From: Bog-756 sp963806455
Lineage (GTDB): Bacteria; Actinomycetota; Acidimicrobiia; Acidimicrobiales; RAAP-2
Direction: 5' to 3'
Assembly (NCBI GenBank): GCA_963806455.1
Contig: CAWDXZ010000002.1
Span: forward strand, 248,001 to 312,000
DNA: 64,000 nt
The stretch's first letter is position 1. Every line of letters begins with the position of its first letter. Below, piece by piece: positions 57,711 to 64,000 of the stretch. The notes under the pieces are model-generated. The model made no database searches, was not told the DNA's origin, and was given only the letters and a program-made list of their open reading frames with translations. A program made the position numbers and the translations under genes.

Positions 57711-58496
57711 TCAGCGCCACCTCCACTCGGGCGGGCGCTTCTCGGCGTGGGCGGCCCGAGCCTCGGCGGCATCCTCGAAGGTGGACAGCCGGGCCGTGTA
57801 GTCCTGCTCGGTGCGGTAGGCCTCCTTCAGTGGAAGGTGCTCGACCCGGTTCATGGCCTCCTTGGCCAGGCGGAGGGCGATCGGGCTCTTGGCGGCCAGC
57901 TCCGCGGCCAGGGCCCGGGCCGTGTCCATGAGCTCGGTGCGGGGCACCACCGACCGCACCGCACCGAGACGGTAGAGCTCGGCGGCGGGGACCCGCTCGC
58001 CGGTGAAGTACATCTCCCTCGCCTTGTACCGACCGACCAGCATCGAGAGATGAGCGCTGGCCCCGAGCAGCCCGACATTGATCTCGGGGGCGCCGAAGGT
58101 GGACCCCTCCGCCGCCACCAACATGTCGCAGCAGGCGGCGAAGGCCAGGCCGGCACCGAGCGCCGGGCCGTTGATCGCACCGATGATCGGTACGGAACAG
58201 TCGATGATGGCCCACATGGCGTCTCGGGTCACCCGCGGGGGGTCGGTCACCAGCGTGGGCGGTTGGCGGTCGCGGTCTCCGTCCCGGCCGTCCACCGAAC
58301 GGAGGTCGACCCCGGCCATGAAGGCCCGATCGCCGGCGGCGGTGAAGATGGCCGCCCGCACGTTGCGATCGTCGTCGAAGCTGCGGAAGGCGTCCCGGAT
58401 CTCCGCCATGGTGGCCCGGGTGACGGCGTTCACCGGCGGGCGGTCGATGGTGACCGTGGCCACATGGCCATCGACCACCACCGTCACATCCGGCAC
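57711..58496 (-). CDS. Enoyl-CoA hydratase/isomerase family protein
   Basis: 261 aa from GTG 58496. ATVTIDRPPVNAVTRATMAE, GDRAFMAGVDLR, GAINGPALGAGLAFAACCDM and FGAPEINVGLLGASAHLSML are crotonase motifs, with the Glu in PEINVGLLG as candidate catalytic residue. Probably hydrates an enoyl-CoA in the cluster. Convergent with the acyl-CoA dehydrogenase gene. Confidence 0.88.
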   Translation of the reverse strand: MPDVTVVVDGHVATVTIDRPPVNAVTRATMAEIRDAFRSFDDDRNVRAAIFTAAGDRAFMAGVDLRSVDGRDGDRDRQPPTLVTDPPRVTRDAMWAIIDCSVPIIGAINGPALGAGLAFAACCDMLVAAEGSTFGAPEINVGLLGASAHLSMLVGRYKAREMYFTGERVPAAELYRLGAVRSVVPRTELMDTARALAAELAAKSPIALRLAKEAMNRVEHLPLKEAYRTEQDYTARLSTFEDAAEARAAHAEKRPPEWRWR

Positions 58497-58601
58497 GGGC
58501 GCCCTGGCTCGGCGTCGGGAGACGGCATCCGACGAGGATACTTGGTGCGGCCCGGCCGGCCGGGTCCCGCCCCACACCGGGGTGGGCGCCGGCCGATTCT
58601 G

Positions 58602-58607
58602 TAGTAT
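58602..58607 (+). promoter_or_regulatory. Candidate -10 element of the DoxX gene
   Basis: TAGTAT, 51 bases before GTG 58658 in a 161-bp divergent gap; AGGAG follows at about 58647-58652. No -35 is obvious. Confidence 0.35.
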
Positions 58608-58657
58608 CCGGGCGATCCGGCCACCACGGCCCGGCGTCCAAGGAACGGAGGAGCCCT

Positions 58658-59185
58658 GTGGAGACCAACGCCACGGATCTCGCCCTGCTGGTCTTGCGCG
58701 TGACGGTCGGAGGGATCTTCCTGGCCCACGGCTTCAATCACGTCTTCGGCGGGGGCAAGATCGCCGGGACCGGCCGGTGGTTCGAGAGCCTCGGCATGCG
58801 GCCGGGCTGGATGCACGCCTGGACGGCCAGCCTCACCGAGATCGGGGCGGGAGCACTGCTGGTGGCCGGACTGCTGACCCCGGTCGCGGCCGCCGGCGTG
58901 GTCGGGGTGATGCTGGTGGCGTGGATCACCAATCACCGGGGCAACGGGTTCTTCATCTTCCGCCCCGGTGAGGGATGGGAGTACGTCATGACCCTGACCA
59001 TGACCGGGGTGGTGATCGCCATGCTCGGACCCGGGCGGTGGAGCGCCGACGACGCCGCCGGGCTGTTGGGACTGAACGGATGGACCGGGCTGTGGATCGT
59101 CCTCGGTGCCGGGGCTGGGGGAGCGGCCCTGCTCCTCGCCGGGTTCTGGCGGCCGGCGCCCAAGGCCACCGAGGCCCAACCCTGA
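58658..59185 (+). CDS. DoxX-family membrane protein
   Basis: 175 aa from GTG 58658. Four helices are seen: ALLVLRVTVGGIFLAHGFNH, GAGALLVAGLLTPVAAAGVV, YVMTLTMTGVVIAMLGPG and WIVLGAGAGGAALLLAGFW. LAHGFNHVFG, SLTEIGAGALLVAGLLTP and FIFRPGEGWEYV are typical DoxX motifs. The family is linked to redox balance and quinone or sulfur metabolism. It stands alone within the catabolic cluster. Confidence 0.88.
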   Translation: METNATDLALLVLRVTVGGIFLAHGFNHVFGGGKIAGTGRWFESLGMRPGWMHAWTASLTEIGAGALLVAGLLTPVAAAGVVGVMLVAWITNHRGNGFFIFRPGEGWEYVMTLTMTGVVIAMLGPGRWSADDAAGLLGLNGWTGLWIVLGAGAGGAALLLAGFWRPAPKATEAQP

Positions 59186-59225
59186 GGGTTGCTTCCCGCG
59201 GCGTCACCGCCGGGGGACGGTCGGC

Positions 59226-60173
59226 TCAGCGGAACGAGGGCATGACCTCCTCGGCGAACAGGCGGAGGGTGGCCGGGTCGGCGCGGTCGTGGGTGAAGAA
59301 CACGAACTGGGTGACGCCCTTGTGCACCATGGACGCGATCCGGTCGGTGACCATGGCCGGGGTACCGACGTAGCCACCCGCCTCCAGCCCCCAGCCCTCG
59401 CTGCCGTAGCGCCGCTCGGCGCCGGCCCGCGCCGCAGCCAACGAAGCGTCGTCGGGGGCCAGCACGAGGACCGCCTCGTGCGATGTGCGGATCGTCCCCG
59501 GGTCGCGGCCGATGGCGGCGCACTCCTCCGCCAGACGACGTTCGGCCTCCTCCCAGCTGCGCAATCCGTAGGTCGGTACGTTCCAGACGTCGGCGTACCG
59601 CGCCACCAGGGGCAGGGTCCGCCGGGGCCCGATCCCACCGATGTGGATGGGGGGGTGGGGGACCTGCCTCGGGGCGGGGCGATTGGGCAGGTCCGCGACC
59701 CGGTAGTGCCGGCCGGCGAAGGTCGACGGTTCCCCCGTGAACATCCGGAGGAGGATCTCCAACGTCTCGGCCAGCCGCTCGGACCGCTCGAGCGGGGCGC
59801 CCCAGGGCAGGCCGGCCTGCTCGTGCTCGGTGGCCACCGACCCGCTCCCGAGCCCGAGCTCGAGGCGCCCGTCGGAGAGGACGTCCAGGGTCGTCACCAT
59901 CTTGGCCAGCAGGGCCGGGTGCCGGAAGTTGTTGCACAGCACCAGGTGGCCGACCCGCAGGCGGTCGGTGTGGGCCAGCAGGTAGGTGGCCAGGGTCCAG
60001 GCCTCGAGGGAGGGTAGGTCGGGCTGGCCCGGGCTGTAGAGGTGGTCGTAGAGCCACAGGGAGTCGAACCCGAGCGCTTCGGCTCGTCGGGCCGTTACCA
60101 GGACCTGGTCGTAGTCCACGGCGACCTGGGGGACGTAGAGCCCGAATTCGATCGCCGGCCCGGCTGGGTGCAT
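59226..60173 (-). CDS. LLM-class F420-dependent-type oxidoreductase
   Basis: 315 aa from ATG 60173. ARRAEALGFDSLWLYDHLYS, HLVLCNNFRHPALLAKMVTT, LDVLSDGRLELGLGSGSVAT and PPIHIGGIGPRRTLPLVARY match the F420-using LLM subgroup. Reduces or oxidises a substrate in the cytoplasm. Same strand and 31 bp after the acyl-CoA ligase gene at 60205-61701. Confidence 0.9.
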   Translation of the reverse strand: MHPAGPAIEFGLYVPQVAVDYDQVLVTARRAEALGFDSLWLYDHLYSPGQPDLPSLEAWTLATYLLAHTDRLRVGHLVLCNNFRHPALLAKMVTTLDVLSDGRLELGLGSGSVATEHEQAGLPWGAPLERSERLAETLEILLRMFTGEPSTFAGRHYRVADLPNRPAPRQVPHPPIHIGGIGPRRTLPLVARYADVWNVPTYGLRSWEEAERRLAEECAAIGRDPGTIRTSHEAVLVLAPDDASLAAARAGAERRYGSEGWGLEAGGYVGTPAMVTDRIASMVHKGVTQFVFFTHDRADPATLRLFAEEVMPSFR

Positions 60174-60204
60174 GGACGTGGCGGGGCGGTCGACGGCCGG
60201 GACG

Positions 60205-61701
60205 TCAGCCCGCGGCCAACCGGGCGACGATCTGTCGCCGGAGCAACTTCCCGGTGTCGGTCCGGGGGAGCTCCGGCCAGAACTCGATGGACTCGGGCGT
60301 CTTGGACGAGCGGAGCTGGCCGCGGACCGCCCCCTTGAGCTCCTCGGCGGTCACCTCGGCGGGGCCCTCGGCGACCACGATGGCCACCAGTCGCTGTCCC
60401 CACTCGTCGTCGGGCAGGCCGACGACGGCGGCGTCGACGATCCCGTGGCAGGAGAGGAGGACGTCCTCGATCTCCGCGGGGGCGATGTTCTCACCGCCGC
60501 GGATGATGGTGTCGTCCGCCCGGCCCTCGATGAACAGGTAGCCCTCGTCGTCGATGTGGCCGCGGTCCCGGCTCGAGAACCATCCGCCCTCGTCGACCAC
60601 AGGGTGGCCGGCGTGCTCGCCGGCGTACTCGCCGGCGATCTGCTCGCCCCGGAAGAAGAGGAGCCCGGTCTGGCCGGCCGGAAGGCAGCTGCCCCCGTCG
60701 TCCCGGACCTCGAGTTCGATCCCGGGCAGGAGCCGGCCGACCGATCCCAATCGGACCCGGACGGCGGGGTCATCGGAGGCGAGGGCGGCCCGGTGGTCGT
60801 CCGGGCCGAGGAGGGCGACGGTCGAGCTGGTCTCGGTGAGCCCGTAGGCGTTGACGAAACCGGTCCCGGGGAAGAGCTCGATGGCCCGTTGCAGGACCGG
60901 GGTCGGCATGCGCGCCCCGCCATAGGAGAGCGATCGGAGGCTCGGCGTGTCGGCGTCGACTGCGCCCTCGAGATGGCCCACCACCCGGGCGAGCATGGTC
61001 GGGATCACCATGGCCTGGGTGACCTTCTCGTCCCGGACGGTCCGGAGCCAGACCTCGGGGTCGAACCGGTCGAGATAGATGATCCGGCGCCCGGCGAAGA
61101 GGTTGCTGAGCAGGTTGGCCACCCCGGCGATGTGGTAGGGCGGCACCGAGACCAGTGCGGCCTCGCCCTCCTCGGCGCTGGCGAACTCGACCGTGCCGAA
61201 CAGGTAGGACATCAGATGACGATGGCGTAGCACCGCCGCCTTGGGCGCCGCGGTCGTCCCACTGGTGTAGAGGAGGACACAGGGGAGCTCCGGGTCGACC
61301 GGCGGCGGCGGCTCCGCCGTCGCGCCGTCCAGCGCGTCCAGGAAGGTCTGACACGAACGCGCCCGGTCGGGATCGGCTCCGGCCGGCACGGTGCCGGTGT
61401 GCACGATGAGCGAGCCCGGGTGGGCCTCGATCTGGGTGGCCAGCCGGTCGGCGCCCAGCCGGTAGTTGATCGGGATGAACGGCACCCCGGCGCCGGCGGC
61501 ACCGAACAGCGCCACCGGGTAGGCCAGGTGGTTGCCGCCGACGTAGACCACGGACGACACCCCGAGGTCGTGGCAGAGGTTCGACGCCGCCCACGAACGC
61601 TCGGCCAGCTCGTCATAGTCGATGGCATCGTCGCCGACGGCCACCGCCGCCCGGTGACCGTACCCGGAGTGGACCATCTCGAGGAGGAGGCCGAGGTGCA
61701 C
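60205..61701 (-). CDS. AMP-dependent acyl-CoA ligase
   Basis: 498 aa from GTG 61701. LLYTSGTTAAPKAAVLRHRH (AMP loop), NAYGLTETSSTVAL, WFSSRDRGHIDDEGYLFIEG and LPRTDTGKLLRRQIV with the catalytic Lys are complete. FadD3/FadD13-like. It is preceded by a small gene of unknown function (9-bp gap) and followed by the LLM oxidoreductase gene. Confidence 0.92.
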   Translation of the reverse strand: MHLGLLLEMVHSGYGHRAAVAVGDDAIDYDELAERSWAASNLCHDLGVSSVVYVGGNHLAYPVALFGAAGAGVPFIPINYRLGADRLATQIEAHPGSLIVHTGTVPAGADPDRARSCQTFLDALDGATAEPPPPVDPELPCVLLYTSGTTAAPKAAVLRHRHLMSYLFGTVEFASAEEGEAALVSVPPYHIAGVANLLSNLFAGRRIIYLDRFDPEVWLRTVRDEKVTQAMVIPTMLARVVGHLEGAVDADTPSLRSLSYGGARMPTPVLQRAIELFPGTGFVNAYGLTETSSTVALLGPDDHRAALASDDPAVRVRLGSVGRLLPGIELEVRDDGGSCLPAGQTGLLFFRGEQIAGEYAGEHAGHPVVDEGGWFSSRDRGHIDDEGYLFIEGRADDTIIRGGENIAPAEIEDVLLSCHGIVDAAVVGLPDDEWGQRLVAIVVAEGPAEVTAEELKGAVRGQLRSSKTPESIEFWPELPRTDTGKLLRRQIVARLAAG

Positions 61702-61710
61702 CGTTCGGCC

Positions 61711-62016
61711 TCAGTCCGACGATGGGAGCGGCTTTGCGCTCTTGAGCTGGAGCGGACGGCCGTCCGCCGCCAGGGCCCCGCCCCCGGGCTTGGTGCAGAG
61801 GAGCTCGAGGCTGTCGTCGTCGTCCACGTAGCGTTTGCCCAGCAGGACCTCCCCTTCCTGCCCGGACTGGACCGTCCCGAGGGGGCCGTCCTCGCCGGGA
61901 CGGCGGAGGGGGACGCCCCCGCAGGTGAGGGCGACGTCCACGCCGCTGGCCCGGATGACGATGACCTCGGTGTCGCTCACCGCACTGCGCAGCCGGTCGC
62001 CTGCCTTCAACTCCAT
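61711..62016 (-). CDS. Small protein of unknown function linked to the acyl-CoA ligase
   Basis: 101 aa from ATG 62016, with AGGAGGGGG upstream. The sequence is mostly beta-strand-like: LKAGDRLRSAVSDTEVIVIR, VALTCGGVPLRRPG, GEVLLGKRYVDDDDSLELLC, then a charged tail. I do not recognise a family name, though small proteins of this look occur next to acyl-CoA ligases in actinobacterial catabolic clusters. It starts a three-gene run with the ligase and LLM genes and could be an accessory or binding protein. Confidence 0.7.
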   Translation of the reverse strand: MELKAGDRLRSAVSDTEVIVIRASGVDVALTCGGVPLRRPGEDGPLGTVQSGQEGEVLLGKRYVDDDDSLELLCTKPGGGALAADGRPLQLKSAKPLPSSD

Positions 62017-62236
62017 CGAGTACCCCCTCCTCGGGTCATCTCGGGCATCGGGTCCCGAACCCCGGGCACCCGCTGCCTCCTGACACGACCAGCATCGTGT
62101 GGCCGTGGGCCGCCGCGCTCCCCGACCACGTCGGACCACGCCCGACCGCCGATGCCGAGCGGGGTCGTTCGGCCGACTCCCGTCGCCCAGGTCTGGCGGC
62201 ATCGTAGCGTGATTCGTTGCTCGCTAGTCTCTGCCC

Positions 62237-63652
62237 GTGCTGGTCCGTCGAGCCCCCGCCGTGGAACGCCGAGCCCCGGCGATGGACCGGTCGACAGCGG
62301 TGACGGTCGCCCTACGGCTCGCCTCCGCCCTCCGCAGCTCGGGCATCACCGTGCCCCGGGTCGACGGGCTCGGGGACGAGCCGACCTGCCCGGTGCTGTC
62401 GTGGGCCGCGTCGGGCGCCATGGGCCTGACCGGTCGGGCCGACCGACCTCCCCAGTGGCCCACCGGGGACGTGATCGGGGCGCTCAGCGGCACGGCCCAC
62501 CTGCTCGGAACCCTGGCCCGCACGGTCGCAGCCGATCTCGGCCCGCTGGACATCGGTGTGCTGCTGACCGGTCGCGCCGCGGCGCGGGGTGGGGCCCGTC
62601 GGGGACCGACCTCGGTCGGGGGCCGGAGCCGGATCGTCCGGGCGGCCGACGGCTGGGTCGCCGTGACGTTGGCCCGTCCGGACGACCTCGACCTCCTGCC
62701 GGCGCTCGGCCTGGGCCCGGACTCGACCGACCGGCCCGCCGGGGACCCCGATGGCTCCGGGGTGCACGACGGGGTATGGCAGAGGCTGGAGGCGTTCAGC
62801 CGGGGCCGGCCGGCCGGGCGGCTGACGATGGAGGCCCAGCGGCTCGGACTGCCGGTGGCGCCCGTGTCGGCGCCGGGCGGCCCCGTCCTGCCCTGGTCGA
62901 TCCGGCGGCTCGGCCGATCCCTCCCGGCCGGGCCCCGGCCCCTCAAGGTGGTCGACTTCTCCGCCATGTGGGCCGGTCCGCTCTGTGCCCACCTCCTCGG
63001 TCGCTGCGGCGCCGAGGTGGTGAAGGTGGAGCACGCCGGGCGACCCGACGGGGCGAGGCGCGGTGATCCGTGGCTCTTCGACCGGCTGCACGACGGGCAC
63101 CGGCAGGTGACGCTCGACTTCGGGTCGGCCACGGACCGACGGACGCTCGGCCAGCTGGTCTCCGATGCCGACGTGGTGATCGAGGCGTCGCGGCCCCGCG
63201 CCCTCGGTCATCTGGGGATCGAACCGACCTCCTTCCTCGCCTCCCGTCCCGGACGCACCTGGGTCTCGGTCACCGGCCACGGCCGGGCGGGGCTGCGTTC
63301 GAACTGGGTGGCCTTCGGCGACGACGGCGCCGCCGCCGGGGGGCTGGTGGCGGTGGGCGATCGGCGGGGCCCGGTCTTCTGCGCCGACGCCATCGCCGAT
63401 CCCGTCACCGGGCTGAGCGCGGCGACCGGGGCGCTGGCCTCCATCGCCGCCGGCGGTGGCCACCTGGTCGACTGCTCGATGCGGGCGTCCAGCGCGTTCG
63501 CCAACCGTTTCGGTGCCTGCGGTGGGGGCCATCAGGTGGAGCGACGGGGCACAAGCTGGTCCGTCGCCCACGGTGACGACTCCCGGGCGGTCGCCCCACC
63601 GCGGTGGGAGGCGATGGGGTCCGAACCGGCATCGGTGACCTCGGCGCGGTGA
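62237..63652 (+). CDS. CaiB/BaiF-type CoA-transferase with permuted half-domain order
   Basis: 471 aa from GTG 62237; TAGTCT at 62225-62230 could be the -10 of a leaderless transcript. The second part (from about 235) has the normal opening KVVDFSAMWAGPLCAHLLGR and GAEVVKVEHAG, with FGDDGAAAGGLVAVG as the catalytic-Asp region. The first part resembles the middle and C-terminal part of a CaiB protein (LSWAASGAMGLTGRADRPP, GVLLTGRAAARGG, RAADGWVAVTLARPDDL, RLGLPVAPVSAPGG). So C-terminal-like sequence precedes N-terminal-like sequence. Activity as a CoA-transferase is likely but unproven. Confidence 0.75.
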   Translation: MLVRRAPAVERRAPAMDRSTAVTVALRLASALRSSGITVPRVDGLGDEPTCPVLSWAASGAMGLTGRADRPPQWPTGDVIGALSGTAHLLGTLARTVAADLGPLDIGVLLTGRAAARGGARRGPTSVGGRSRIVRAADGWVAVTLARPDDLDLLPALGLGPDSTDRPAGDPDGSGVHDGVWQRLEAFSRGRPAGRLTMEAQRLGLPVAPVSAPGGPVLPWSIRRLGRSLPAGPRPLKVVDFSAMWAGPLCAHLLGRCGAEVVKVEHAGRPDGARRGDPWLFDRLHDGHRQVTLDFGSATDRRTLGQLVSDADVVIEASRPRALGHLGIEPTSFLASRPGRTWVSVTGHGRAGLRSNWVAFGDDGAAAGGLVAVGDRRGPVFCADAIADPVTGLSAATGALASIAAGGGHLVDCSMRASSAFANRFGACGGGHQVERRGTSWSVAHGDDSRAVAPPRWEAMGSEPASVTSAR

Positions 63653-63856
63653 AGTCGTTCGCCGGCGCCGGCGTCGGCGCCGGGAGAACGACCCGGACGT
63701 GTGCACCCGGATGAGCCGGCGGCGGACATCGGCGGCCAGGGTTCGCGGGGGAGCCCTCCCTCCGGCCAGGCCGCGGAAGGGGCGGAGCCGCTAGCATGCC
63801 GCGGGGCACGATCCGAACCAGGGCATGGCCGGACGGCCGATGACGGGAGGGAACTC

Positions 63857-64000
63857 ATGACGACGACCGACAGCGCCACCGCTCCCGTGGTGGGCGAACA
63901 GCGGATGCTCATCGACGGCAAGCTGGTCGAGGCCAGGTCGGGGAAGCAGTTCACCAACACCAACCCGGCCACGGAGGAGGTCCTGGGCCAGGTGGCGGAC
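63857..64000 (+). CDS. Aldehyde dehydrogenase, N-terminal fragment cut by the window edge
   Basis: 48 codons from ATG 63857, with GGGAGGG at 63845-63851. RMLIDGKLVEARSGKQFTNT and NPATEEVLGQVAD are the standard opening of NAD(P)-dependent aldehyde dehydrogenases. The catalytic part lies beyond the window. Confidence 0.88.
   Translation, partial: MTTTDSATAPVVGEQRMLIDGKLVEARSGKQFTNTNPATEEVLGQVAD

Overview
The window reads as a high-GC actinobacterial chromosome segment, most likely from the class Acidimicrobiia. The evidence is the GC-rich codon use, two luciferase-like (LLM, F420-type) oxidoreductases, a SigB/SigF-type sigma factor with an RsbV/RsbW pair, DNA ligase D split into separate proteins, and a secreted protein built from GYWLVAADGGIFSFGDA-type repeats that I associate with Acidimicrobiia. 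Genes are packed tightly. Many neighbours are joined by ATGA, GTGA or TTGA stop/start overlaps. I see no tRNA, rRNA, CRISPR array, insertion sequence or prophage.

Layout. 0-7.6 kb: class II aldolase and amidohydrolase, a LysM/transglycosylase gene, a P450 - acyl-CoA ligase - purine deaminase operon, and a purine nucleosidase. 7.6-19.2 kb: a broken erm-type rRNA methyltransferase, an ABC-2 exporter, and assorted secreted and metabolic enzymes. 19.5-21.2 kb: an ECF sigma/anti-sigma pair and a small membrane protein with an in-frame amber codon. 21.2-28.1 kb: a cobalamin riboswitch followed by five overlapping genes, encoding a secreted alpha/alpha-toroid repeat protein, a wall- or membrane-tethered DUF4430-like protein, and EcfT, fused EcfA-EcfA and EcfS. 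27.8-35.2 kb: a stress island with STAS and HATPase switch proteins, an SOS-boxed AlkB-like oxygenase, hemerythrin, an encapsulin-type ferritin, ligase D proteins and the RsbV-RsbW-SigF module. 35.2-43 kb: LLM oxidoreductase, aldo/keto reductases, biotin-dependent carboxyltransferase, histone-deacetylase-like protein, USP and DsbA-like protein. 43.2-49.4 kb: a MacAB-like exporter with two adaptor proteins and a DUF5666-like lipoprotein. 49.5-64 kb: a CoA-thioester catabolic cluster with acyl-CoA ligases, thiolase plus DUF35 protein, class III CoA-transferases, hydratases, acyl-CoA dehydrogenase and a fused IpdA/IpdB-like protein.

The best candidate for a distinctive system is the 21.2-28.1 kb block. 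Transcobalamin and intrinsic factor hold B12 between an alpha/alpha-barrel domain and a small beta domain. Here two exported proteins carry what look like those same two halves as separate polypeptides, under a B12 riboswitch and translationally coupled to a complete ECF transporter. I infer a surface B12-capture device that feeds a CbrTUV-like importer. The stress island is the second point of interest: three start-proximal sites fit a SigB/SigF promoter (GTTT or GTTA, 15-16 nt, GGGTA), a perfect CGAAC-N4-GTTCG LexA box precedes the AlkB gene, and a ferritin carries an encapsulin-targeting tail with no shell gene in view.

Several genes are disrupted: the LysM protein, the deaminase, erm, the small membrane protein, and the biotinyl/carboxyltransferase overlap. 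The deaminase break lies in a six-base homopolymer and may be a sequencing error. The erm lesion removes a catalytic motif and looks like real decay. All functional statements rest on reading motifs by eye; no database search was run.
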